From Mycteria americana (Eukaryota > Chordata > Aves > Ciconiiformes > Ciconiidae), in NCBI RefSeq assembly GCF_035582795.1, contig NC_134366.1, positions 188,501 through 252,500 on the forward strand: a DNA stretch of 64,000 bases. Direction: 5' to 3'. The number at the start of each line of letters is the position of its first letter. Positions within the stretch are counted from its first letter, which is position 1. Below the pieces are notes generated by a model. The model was not told where the DNA came from. It searched no databases and saw nothing but the letters and a program-made list of their open reading frames with translations. Of this stretch, positions 1 to 12,200 are shown piece by piece. Position numbers and translations under genes: made by a program.

Positions 1-1030
1 ACTAATGTTTCAGTTCTTGGGTGCAAGAAGCCCTTCTGTGATACTTAGACTCCATTTGTCACTGTGATGTTTATTTGCACTAGGGATAGGTGATCAGGTG
101 CCTCCCCATGAGGACAGGCCTAGAATAAAACTAAATTCAGTGAAACAGTATTGGCTGTACACGTACCGGCAGTGACTGATGAGTAAGTCCCCCAAACTCA
201 GTCCTTGGAAGATGTGATTTGTTAAGGATATGCCAGTATAACATGTGCCCCTGAGCAGGAGACAGTGTGCATGGCAGCACAGAGATGCCAGCATCCCCTC
301 ACCCAAAGGTAACATACTAGTATTACCCTTTTATGAAATATCTGTTGTGGTGCCTGCTGAGAGAAAGGCTTTCTTTTCTGTCTAAAGGACAGAAAACTTT
401 TTCTGTTTTGTTCACTTCTCTTCTGTGTTGCTGCACTTTTTTTCCTGGCTTAGCTTAATTCCTGCATCATAATGCAGGAATCCTCCCACTGCCTCCCTTC
501 TGTCCTTTGAGGCCCTGTTGTGTATAGCAGGCAGGACTCCCAAGAGCAGGCTAGCTGAGACAGTGGAAGGAATACTGGCTGTTGGGATGTTTATAAGGCT
601 ATCATTCAGTCACTAGACCAATGTTTCCCCTCCAGCTACTGAGTCTCCACTGACTGCATTATCTGTTCCATAGCACAGAGGTGGTTCCACCCATTTGATT
701 CTGGAAGCAACACCTTGAGTACTCTGATTTACACCCTTCCATCAAAGCAGGAACTCTCCTTTCACCAACACCCTGGATGGACTTGGGAATAGCTCTTCTC
801 TGGCACATCTGCCCCATGTGAATAAGACGCTACTGCTCTTGCCCACCTCTTTGCCCGTGTTACCCTCAAACTTTTTCTCAGGTCTGAAAGTTTAATTGAA
901 TTGGTTACTTCCAAGATCCTCTCAGGCCAGTTGCCCTTCACTTAGTGCAAAGTGGAATCATCAGTCACAGATGTGTATTCGTCCTGCTCCTTGGGGGCTG
1001 CACCTGAGGTAGGTGAGGTACTGCTGCCTT
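1..1030. other. 5' flank, no gene recognised
   Basis: This stretch lies upstream of the H2B-like promoter. It has mixed base composition, short open frames only, and no splice-flanked frame that I can relate to a known protein. An ATG at 952 is in frame with the H2B reading frame. It lies upstream of the TATA box, so I do not treat it as part of the histone. Confidence 0.5.
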
Positions 1031-1033
1031 TGC

Positions 1034-1040
1034 TATATAA
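1034..1040 (+). promoter_or_regulatory. TATA box of the H2B-like gene
   Basis: The heptamer TATATAA sits 59 bp upstream of the ATG at 1099. Initiation about 30 bp downstream would give a 5' UTR of roughly 35 nt. This decides the start codon, because the in-frame ATG at 952 is upstream of the promoter. The TATA element is seen in the sequence; its use is inferred. Confidence 0.6.
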
Positions 1041-1098
1041 CCAGCCCCATGGCACCTTACTGGTTGCTCTGCTAGAGCTTGCTCTGTTGGAGGCTGAG

Positions 1099-2119
<1,021 letters not shown>

Positions 2120-2133
2120 CCGGCCCGGGCCCC

Positions 2134-2139
2134 AATAAA
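2134..2139 (+). terminator. Poly(A) signal of the H2B-like gene
   Basis: AATAAA lies 15 bp after the TGA stop, so the 3' UTR is only about 30-35 nt. A GC palindrome (GGCCCGGGCC) fills the gap between stop and signal, but it is not the canonical histone stem-loop. Confidence 0.75.
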
Positions 2140-2149
2140 ATCCTGCTGC

Positions 2150-3110
2150 ACTGACCGCGCCCCGTCTGTCATGGCGCCGACGTGGGGGGGGGGGCGGGGG
2201 GCGCGCGGCGCGCGCGTTCGCCGTCGCTATGGGGACGGCGTGGTTGCCCTGGCGACGGGCACGCCCTGGGGTGTGCGGAAGCCGCGTCCAGCCGGCGGCG
2301 CCTCAGATTTCGGCGGCGCGGGGCCCGGGGCGGGGGTGCCGGCGCGGGCAGACGGGCCGTCTCCCGCTGCGGGCGGGACGCGGGCCGGTGCCTGGCGGCG
2401 GCCCTGGGCGCTGCGCGGCCTCTCCTCGCAGCCGGGCCTGCTGGCGCGGAGCGCTGAGCCGGCGGCTGCGCGCACTGTTCGTGAGCGCCCCGCCGGCCCT
2501 ACAGCTGCTGGAGCCGGTGGCGGCCCTGCGGGGCTACGCTTCGTCCCGGCGGGCGCCGGGGAGCGGTCCTCAGCCGAGCGCTGGCCTGTCGGCGGGGCCC
2601 GGCGCGCTGGGACCTCTCCGCCCGGGGCAGCCGCCTCCAGCACGAGCCGGGACGACGTCACGGGTCGCCTCCGTCGCGGGCGGGCGCTCGGCTTCTGGGG
2701 CGACGTCGCGCCGGGCCTCCGAGCGCCGCTCGAGTCCGCGCCCGGTGAGCCGCCGCTCCCCGCGCTGAACCGCCGCGGCGGGGCGGGGGGCTGGTCAGCC
2801 CCCGCGGCGAGCGGGGCCTGCGGTGGCGGTGCCCTGTGAGGAGCGGGTGCTGGTAGGGCCCGTGGAGCTGGGCCAGAGCTTTCAGCTGGGGCAGGAGGTG
2901 CGGAGAGGCTCCTGCTCCGCTCCTGCCCGTCGCCCTCTCCCGCTGCTGACTCGGTACGGAGTGGCCGCTGCCTTGGCCAGCGTGGCTGCGGTCGGAGCGG
3001 GTGCCCTGGCTGCAGCTGCTGCTGCAGGCACAGGGAGAAGAATGGGAAGTACAGCTCTCCTCGCGGGTGGGTACGTCTCCAGTGGTCCAGCCTGGGTAAG
3101 GGGCGAGAGG
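2150..3110 (+). promoter_or_regulatory. CpG island next to the H2B 3' end
   Basis: Composition changes abruptly to very GC- and CpG-rich DNA about 15 bp after the H2B poly(A) signal and falls off near 3.1 kb. It is a plausible promoter for a downstream transcript. IQCA1L remains lie 3 kb further on in the same direction. No exon in the island could be tied to IQCA1L. Confidence 0.6.
2229..2744 (+). CDS. Possible first coding exon in the CpG island, product unknown
   Basis: An open frame starts with an ATG at 2229 and runs, rich in Arg, Ala, Gly and Pro, to a GTGAGC donor-like site at about 2745. The N-terminal half has few acidic residues and resembles a mitochondrial presequence in composition (for example RRLRALFVSAPPALQLLEP). 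I recognise no domain and no homologue. Long frames are open on both strands in such GC-rich DNA because stop codons are rare, so this may be chance. Position and orientation would suit a 5' exon of a transcript reading toward IQCA1L, but no downstream exon can be joined to it. Confidence 0.2.
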
Positions 3111-6100
3111 AGATGGGAGCTCTCAACGGTGAGAGGAAACAGCGTGCTAGTTCTTCAGGAACCGTTTGGGTGTTTCCTAAGCGGGAAGTGTGCGAATTGC
3201 TAGTCCGAACTTGAGGAGGAAGGATGCAAGTGTTCAAAAAGGTGAAGCGTGCTCTTGGCATGCTGCCGGCCACTGCAAGAACCTTCAGCCCGGGACCTAC
3301 CCCGCCTACGGGTGTGTTGGATCGATGTTAACTAGCGATCCAGAAAGAGGATTGAGCACGAATCTGTCATAGTTTCTCACAGAGTGCTGGTTGAATTACC
3401 TTTCACGTGCTCCTCTTTAAGGAAATTACAGGGGAACCTCAGTGTGGGGAGCACAAGTTGGAAGCCTGATACAAACTGGTGAAGTTGCTGCAGTACCTAA
3501 ATATTCTGCAGTTTTCCAGTACCACATTTTGCAGCTCAAATGAGTTATCTGTAGTCTTGCCCCTTTACAATGAATAAGGATGAACTAGCCCCTGGACTTT
3601 GAAGTTGGTTGCTATTAAGGTCTTGTCCTCATCATAAGTATGATGACCAGATGGAAAACTTTTGTGTTAATGATGTCACACTTCAAAGGAGGAAAACTGT
3701 AAGTAAAGTTTTCTGTCAAATTAGTTTCAAGAAGGTGGGGGGCAAGATAAAATGTTAAGTTTTCTAAAACCTTTTCAGATATTTATACAATTGGGACCTG
3801 TTAATGAAGGGGGCTCAAAGTTGGATTGAAAATCAAACCCAGTTCCCAGAAAGCTGCAACTGGGGTGTTGGAGGGTGGTGTATCAAAAATGTAGTGGAAG
3901 TGGAAAATACTTGCTGACTGTAGGCATAAAAGAAGTTAAAAGTATCTGTAGGTGGTAGAGAAATGAATACAAGATTCTACCTATAAAGAACAACAACAAC
4001 AAAAAAATCTTGGAATGACAAAGTACACAGTAAGTACAGAAATATCATCTGTTTCTAAAACTTTTTTCTATTTGATTAAAAAAAGTTGTTATTAAAACAG
4101 AAAAAGCTACTTGTTCGTTTGTAGGTAAAAAAGCTGTTAAAAAGCAGCTAGATGGGACAACTGCTTCAAAGTCAGTATGTCCATAACTCTTACCTGGGTT
4201 TTGAAAAAACGGGCTGGAGTTCTCTGCTGGTATTTATTAAAAAAACAATAATACTGGAGTAGCAGGAAATCATAAGTAAAGGATCAGGGAGGAAACGTGT
4301 TTCACTCTAGGAAAGGAGGATAGCGTGGTTAAGTGTGGGTCAGTTAGCCTAGAATTAATTCCAGGCAAAATAAAGGAAACCTACTCTAAGACTTGCTTGA
4401 TAATAAGTTAAGGGGAAGATAAGTAATTGAAGTGGCTTATGTAGAGTCTATCTTATTTTACCAAATCACAGGCTTGATTGATAACATCATAGACTTGTCA
4501 CAATTTTTAGAAAGATTCACTTTGGCTTTAATTAGCTCTATATGTGAGCTATAGAGCAGCCAATAGCAAGTTGATTTCTCTGAGCTGTCAAGTTGTTAAC
4601 AGAGATCATAAATGGAGACTTTCCTTCTTGAGTCCTGCAGGAGTTGGTATTCAGTCTTATGCAACTAAAAAAGCATAAGCATCCTGTTTGCTGCCTGCAA
4701 GTAAATGTATAAAAACACAGATCATGTCTTTAATCTTTGCATCATAAATTATGAGGTAGTTTGAACTGTGGCCATCTGGATTGTTTGGTAGGACGGGATG
4801 AACAGCTGCTGTTTAAAAACAACCAAATACAATTAGGAGCAGAGACTACAGGGCGTACTTGTGGAAAGCTAGGGTCATTCTGGGAAGCAGGGTGGCTTCT
4901 TCCACAGTTCTCCAAACTCCTTATTTCAGTTTTCAGGTTCCTGATTGCTAAAAATCCCTCTGTGTCAGTGGAGCGCAGTTGGGTAGAGGGTTTTTCTCAT
5001 GTTTATAAAACTGTTTTCAAAGGTGTTTTGGTCTTCTGGTGGGTTGGGGGGGGTTGTTTGTTTGGGTTTTTTCCCTCCTGGTGAAAAATTTCTCCCTTTC
5101 AGGTAGGGGAGGAAGAGACAGTGCAAAAGGAGCTGGACTGACAGGAGAAATAAAGGGTATTTTCTTTCTAGGACTTGTGGACCTCATCTCTTCTTGCTTC
5201 CAGTGGCTTTGAAGAGACAACTTTGTCCTGCAGGACTATAAACTTGGCTAGGACTGAGCGTCCTGTGTTCTGCCTTGGACCAACATGTTATTTATTGACT
5301 GGCCCTGTCTGTTTTTCCTTAGGCTGACTGGGACATTTGTATCCCCAGGTGCTTCCTACATGAGTGAGCCAGGGCCCTGAAGGGAGTGTTAGCAGATTCT
5401 GTCTGAGACAGTGGTCCACATGGAGCCTGTGCAGCCCACAGGACTGAGTGAGTGCAGTGTCCAGGGTGATGGTGGGGGGTGTGACCATGGTGGGACAGCC
5501 TGACTGCCCCATGAGTGCAGCACCTTCACAGGGTGTGCAGGGTTGTCCCCGGTTCCTGCATGGAGATGCCACCTCAGGGTTTGTGGTGGAGCAAAGGAAG
5601 GACGTGGGCTATGTTCTGGGTGGAGATGTGGTGGAGATCCTTTGTCAGCTTCACGTTGGGACTGGATGCCTGGTTCTAAGGTCTTCCAGTGGCAGAAATC
5701 GGGGCAGGAGTGTCAGGAGGAACCAGAGCTGTGGTAGGTCCCAGGTGACAGTATGTGGGGCAATCCTGGACTTAGCAAGGCTTGTGGAGTGATGCTGAGT
5801 CTCATGAGCTATGGAGCTGTGACAGGTGCTTGTCTCTGTCTGATCAGGGTCAGTCTGGCTCAGTTGTGTGGGCCAGACAAGATGTACGTGATGCTCCTAG
5901 AGAGAGTACAGGAGGCAGCAGAAGCGGGACTGGGCATATCACCTTCAGTCCCAGCCCTGCTGCTATGGTGTGGGGCTGGCTGGGGGAGGGAGGGAAGAGG
6001 TTGTACTGGGTGCTCTGTTTCCTTTTGACTGTAGGACAGCATTGAAGAGTGCTCTTTTCTTCATAGTGCCCTGCCTGCAAGCTGGAACTGATCTTGAGCA

Positions 6101-6156
6101 TGGGTGTTGGAGCAGCATCTCGCCCAACAGAGCTATACTACTTTTATTTCCTCTAG
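3110..6156. other. No recognisable gene
   Basis: This is AT-richer DNA between the CpG island and the first recognisable IQCA1L exon. If IQCA1L was once complete, the exons for its N-terminal 150 or so residues should lie here or in the CpG island. I found no frame resembling that part of the family. Confidence 0.45.
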
Positions 6157-7442
6157 CCTTTGCGGCCGGCTGTGCTGTGGGGAGAAGCTGTCCAGCTGGT
6201 GCAGGTGGCAGAGCTGCTGTGTCAGGGCTGCCTGCAAGCCAGGTTCATGGGGGAGACGCGGCTGGATGTGGAGCATCAGAGGCAGGCCTGGGAGAATCTA
6301 GCCAAAAAGCAGGATTGTGGGCAGGCTGTCGTTTGCATCTAGAAGGTGAGCAGCCCATCTCCTTGCCCAGTCTGTTCTATTGCTCCCTAGGCCACAGTGT
6401 CTGTTTACTGCCCCTTTCCAGCAGCCCTCCCATTTCCCTAGCCATAGGATGTGCAGTCATGCTTTTTGTGGGGTGGAGAGTGCTCATGAATAGCTTGGAG
6501 TTGCAGTTCTGCTTCTGCCCTGGAGGTGGTTCTCTCTGACTGCCTGATGTCAAATGTATTTCTGCTGCGTGGGCAGGAGCCCGGTGCTGCCCAGCTCCGA
6601 GCAGGCTGCCTGTGGACCATGCAACTTCCCTCTGTGGTACCCTGGCTCTCTTAGCAGATAACTGGTCGTCTGTGTGGGTAAGGTGCTGATTTATGGGGAG
6701 ATGAGCAGCTGTCTCCTGGAAGTGTCTGGTAGAGCATCTAGGACTGGGTGAGCCCAAGAGGAGTAAGGCTTTAGTGGTGCAGGTGCTTGATTCTCCAATA
6801 CTGCAATTTGTGCATTCTGCTTCATGTCTTCCCCCCCCTTTTTTTTACCCTAAAGGCTGGAAGGATGGAGTTGGTGATTAGCCTCATATCCCTCTTACTG
6901 CATCCCTCTTACTACATCCCACAGCACAGATGCACCAACCTTGAGAGGCAGAAGGATATGGTGAGTTCTGCACTGAACCTGCCCAGATTGCCTTTTTTGC
7001 ATTTTCCATATAGGGGTGGGTTCATCTTTCACTGTGCAGGAGTCGTGCTGCTTGTTTCCTCACAGTACATCCCCGTGGAGCTGCCCTGATACACCTGCAC
7101 AAGACTGTCAAACACAGTCTTCCTTTCCTGAGGGATCAGTCTGCATGCTTAGCACGGAATTAGCTTTTGTGAGGACTGCTCCACAGCTCAGCTTCTTCCA
7201 GACTGGACTTGTGGCTCCATGCCCCGTTTGTGCCATGATGTTCTAGTGGATCACATGAGATCCGAATGAAGTTGCTTTGGGAGGAGGGGGTAGAATGTGG
7301 ACAATTCACAAGAAATTGGTCACTGAGAGAATGACCCAGAAGCACTCAGGTTACAGTAAAAAGCAAATCTTAACTCGGAGCCCATGCAGGCAGTCTTCCA
7401 AAGTGTCTTGGGACTGCCTTGGTCTATGTGAGTCTGTCTCTC

Positions 7443-7466
7443 TTTTTTTTTTTTTTTTTTTTTTTT
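7443..7466. repeat. Homopolymer T run (24 T)
   Basis: Twenty-four consecutive T, then C and seven more T, in an IQCA1L intron. It looks like simple-sequence expansion. I see no attached SINE or LINE body. Confidence 0.8.
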
Positions 7467-9059
7467 CTTTTTTTCCCCCAGATCTGCCTGTGTCCTTGTA
7501 AGTCTCCCAGTGAGTTAGTGCTGCAACACTGCAGCACTGTCAGGTTGCTCATCCCTGGCCCCATGTCTATGTCCATCTGATTTGTTCTTACCAAGCTATA
7601 TGTGCCCATGGGCTAGAAGCAACCTCTTTTTTTTGCCTTGGCCCACTCTTCAAACCCCTCAAAAAGAACACTATAGTGTGACAAACTGAATCAAAGTGTT
7701 CATAAAAATATCAGTAGTGCCTGTGTTCTCTGTTTTCCTTTTTGTAAGAGAACAATGAGTTAAGAGTATGTGTTCTTTTCTCTCGTAGGGTGAGGGACTG
7801 TGAGGCAGAGCATCTCTCTGGTTTATGATGAGTGGTGCAGGTTTGAGGGGAGGGAGCTTTTTGGGCAATGGAGGCTGGCACCAGCGTGCAGACCTGTGTG
7901 TGTTTCTCTTCCCATGTTGTTGTGTCCCTTGACAGCAGTGCTGCCAGGTGGCTGGTCTGGTGCATCATTAGACACTGTTCCAAATAGCATAGGCAGGAAT
8001 GGTTCAGCACTCAGAGGAAAATGAGCTGGTGATGGATAGCTCTGGTTATGCCAAAGCTGTTAAAATATGAACCTCTGAAGTGCAGCCAGGGTTCCAGCAT
8101 GGGACTCATCCTCTCTGTGCTCAGCTGCTGGTGTGTGGGGACAGTGCTGGTCTATGTCCCTTCCCTTTTCTGGTTTGGTCTGAGGTAGGCTGTCTGAGTA
8201 ATGGTAACGCCAAGTCTGTAACTCATGGCAGCCCAGAATCCCTGCCTGGAGAATGGGAGATGAGTGATGATCAAAGGTCAGACAAACACACCCCTATTGC
8301 TGTCTGAGTCTCTGTTATCCCTGATGCTGCCAGCACTGTAATGGGACTGAGGATCCGTGGTGTCCTTGGAGCTGTTCACCATCTATGTTGTCCCCAGCAA
8401 GGATTGTTGCAAATAGTTTGTTTCCTTGTTTGGTCTCTTTTCATACTCTGTTCACCCTGGAGTCCTGGATGTAGCCAACAATAATGCTGCCTTCCTTCAT
8501 CTCCTCTGCTTGGGATTGTGCAGTGTGTGGGGGGGAGGTATTCACAAGTTAATTGTGTGGAAAAAGTAAGTCTTATTTGATATCTGTAATTTCCAGGGCC
8601 ATATAACAATGGGGGTCAGGAGGCATCCGTGTTCTAATGTCCTCTCCTTGTATAGCACTGTATTACCTGCTGCCAAACATGGGGGGAGACTGAAAGACCT
8701 GCTGTCTGGTAAGGTGCTTCCTGATACCTGTGTATGGAGCTGCAGACAGGGACTGTTAGAGCCCCAGTAACTGACTCGAGGTGGCCCTGGTGCTGAGAAG
8801 CTTGGGACAGGGTGGAGTGCTTCTCTGAGGCCTGATGACAGAAATGGATGGGGACAAGAAGTGTGTTCTCACATAAGCGATGTGTATTGGGCTGGGCTCA
8901 GGACAGTTACCTAGTGGTAACCTGCATGGTCTCCAAGTGGGAGGAGGATGCTTCCGTGTGGCCCCATGCGGGGTGTGGGGCTGGAGAAGAGGATGACATG
9001 GGCAGAGTGGCCCCATGAGGAATGGCTGCTGCAGGCCACACGCCGTTTTCCCATTAGCG

Positions 9060-9250
9060 AGTGTTTAGTTCAGCGTTTTAAATAATTGTGTCCTCGGAAT
9101 GATATTTAAAATCCATTTGGGAGGCAATGAGGCGGGAAAGTGCCTGTGCCATTGTGATGACGCTGCGCAGGCCGCGCCACACATGCATATTACAAACTCG
9201 TTACAGGCTCGTTTACACGCACGCTGCTCACTCCCCACACAACCTCTTTC
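9060..9250. promoter_or_regulatory. Candidate conserved non-coding element in IQCA1L
   Basis: A block with AT-rich cores (TAAATAATTG, ATATTTAAAAT, GCATATTACAAA) mixed with GC-rich binding-site-like words (TGATGACGC, CGCGCCACAC), unlike the surrounding GT-rich intron sequence. It has no open frame. Its texture is typical of vertebrate developmental enhancers. Conservation is inferred from texture only and has not been tested. Confidence 0.3.
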
Positions 9251-12200
9251 TGATGCTCCTAATGTGTCTTCCCCACCATGGCTGCTTCTGCTTGGCACTA
9301 GAGAGAAATTTACTTGCTAAGGCAGGCCTGGTGTCATCTGCAGCAAGAGGAGCAAGAGGCATGGCCGCAGCAGTTGGGTGCTGGCCTTTGGAATGGGGAT
9401 GTGTGGGGCATGCCTGATGATGGGATTGTCTCGGGTGTCCTGTCCTTCACCTGTGCTCCATGCTCAATGCAGAACTGTGCTTCCTTTCTGACAAGCCCTT
9501 GCACTTGTGTTATTGCAGGCTCCAGACCCTACAGCCCTAAGGCTTTCAGCTTCTGTGCTCTGGGCACAGCTGGGAGAAGAACTGCAGCACCTGTGCCAGG
9601 CTGACTATGAAGCTGAGTACCAGCATATACTCTTGAATGTCCATGGGAAGCTGTGTGAGCTGGAGGGGCTAGGCATGAGGGAGCAGATGGAGCAGCAGCT
9701 TCCACAGCAGTTCCCTGAGTGCTGGTTAGTGGCTGAAAGGGAGGGTGGCCTTGCTGCTATCCCTCTATCCCCATTCCTTTGACTGCTGCATAGGCACCCT
9801 CCACTGTCCTCCCAGCCTGTCCAAAATAGAACTCCTATGTTGTAGTACAAGGCTTCTGCTACCGCTTTATACTTGTCCTGTTGGCCTTGGTGGCATGAGC
9901 AGTATTCAGTCTTTTCCCCTTGTCCTCTCCCTCCTGATTATGTTCTGCCCCTTCTAGCCAGGGTCCCAGCTGTGGTTTTGCTTGGTGCCACCTTGTGACC
10001 AAACGTTACTGGGGTGAGGATCAAGCCTCCAGGTATGCTTAAGGGCATGCTGGGTTCTGACAACTATGTCCCTTGCTCAGTGACCTTGCTGGCTGCTTTC
10101 CTGAATAGGAAATGGATGGCTCTAGCATTCTTTTCTCAGAAAAGACTGCTGGGCAGAAGCAAAGCTGGAGTAGGGGCAGAGGTTGTCAAATCAGAGGAGG
10201 AAGGGCAAGGTATAAAACATAGTGCCTGTCTGTGGTTGAGGCAGCAAACGTTCTCAGGAGGTGGAATTTTCCCCCATCCCACTCCAGGGCTCATGAGTGA
10301 ATTTCCAGTGTGTTTGGGAAACATATGTGGTGGGATGGTGTCAGGATGGAGGGGTTGGGTCCCACAGCCTCATGCTGAAGGGGTGCTAACTGATGTCATC
10401 TGGGGCAAGGAAGTGCTTTGCACTGAGCCTGGACGTGCTGCCTTCATCCATGTTCCTGCTAGTAATCAATGGAGCATTCACAATGTACTGCCCAAGTAAG
10501 GGGGCCGCATGCTGTGGTTGGAAGGGGACTGGAGCTGCTGTAAGTGCAACACAGATCAAGAAACCAGAAGCTGATACTTAATGGCTGGAACTTTGCAGGG
10601 TTTATATGCATATGTTTGAAGATAGTTTTATGTGGTGTATTGCCCTGATTGTTCCCTTCCTCTGCATGTGCCTGTGAGTTGAAAGGCTCCAGCTGAACCT
10701 TGCTTTCAAAGACTAGGACTGTCTGTGGTGGGTTTATTCTTCAGGTCACTACATTTCATCTTCTATGCATAGGGCTTTGGGTATCTGCTCTTCACTTGCT
10801 GCTTTTTCTGGCTACAGCTGTGGTGAAAGAGGCATGAGCCCATCTTGGGTTTCCAGTTGCTTGCTTATTAGCACGTCTTGGTGTGGATGGTGGACAATGC
10901 CAAATGCAGGCATTTGGATTTGCACATGCGTGGGATGCTTGGCTTTCTTTGCTGAGCCCCCGAGTGTTGTCTAGTGTATTGGAGGTGGGGAGAACCTGGC
11001 TGCTGTGTCTGCCAAGCTCTGCCAAGCACATTTTTAATGTGCACTGTGGTTCAGCTCATCCAAGCCAGGCTGCGTTGCATGTCTGTCAGCTGCCTGTGCA
11101 GCTGCACTCCCCGGGGATGGCTCAGAGGTGCTGTGGGGAACAGGGTGAGCTCTGCTGGGAGGAAGGCAGCAGTTCTTCCCTGATGGTGGCAGTAGGCTGA
11201 AACACAAGCAGGGAGGGTATGACATGACAATGAATGAGGGGATGAGAGATGTGATGAGATGTTCTCCTGACAGATGTGGTGTGGGGATAGGGAGGCCTAA
11301 GGTAAGAGCCCCAGTGACTTTGGGAGGTAGGCCAAAATGCAGCTCGAGGAGTGAGTCTGGTGAAGTTCAGCTGCCCCATCTTTACAGGCTGTGCCTCATC
11401 TTTACAGACTGCGTCCAGCACTATGAGCTGAAGCTGATCAAGACACAGAAGAGAAGAGGTGGAAAAAGCGATCTGCCTGCAGGTGAGGGGTGTGGACCCT
11501 CATTGTCTTGAATGTGTCCTATGGACCTTCCTACTTGGCATCTGTGGGTGTTTTGCTTGGAGATGCTGAAGGGATAATGGAAAGGCTTTTTGTGATTCAT
11601 GGGGTTTGAGAGCAGAGCTCTCGGGCTTAGGAAGGTGTTAATGGCTGTTTCTTCCTGGAGAAAGCTCAATTTGCCACTGCTCTGTGCAACCCGTGTCCAT
11701 GTACAGGAGGGAGTTAGGCTGGGAATGGCTAATGTGTGCTGTCGCCTCTAGGGACAGTGTTCCTGGATAGAGCCAAAGAACAGTGGGGTGTTAGAGGTGA
11801 ACCAGGAGTCTGCTGGGTGCTATTTTGAGGTCGTCTTTTCTCCAGGTTGATGATGAGCTGTTGAGAGAGGAGCCACAGATACTGAATCTGGCAGTGGACC
11901 AAGAAGATGAGAAACCACACAAGGCAAAGAAGGCAGTAAGGTCAGGAAAAGAGCCCAGTGTTTCAGGCACCATGGGTAGGAATGCATAGCTAGTGAACTA
12001 CTAATTGAGCAAGGCTGCAGGTAGAGTTGGGGCTGGCTCACCTGGAACTGACTGGGCTAAGTCTCTGCTGGTGTTCCACACTCAGACCCCTGTACTCTAG
12101 CTCTGATTAAGGCCTCTCTCACCTGCTTCTGACACTGCAGCTAGCAAAGTTGCTGTAGCTGTGAGTAACCTGAGTTGGGAATGAAGAAAATTTAATTTTT

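Noticed and set aside
952-1098. A 49-residue N-terminal extension of the H2B frame
   Set aside because: It lies mostly upstream of the TATA box at 1034, and no H2B has such an extension.
2227-3273. A 348-codon minus-strand frame over the CpG island
   Set aside because: It is Pro/Arg/Ala-rich with no domain, and stop codons are depleted on every frame in such GC-rich DNA. It is antisense to an equally open plus-strand frame.
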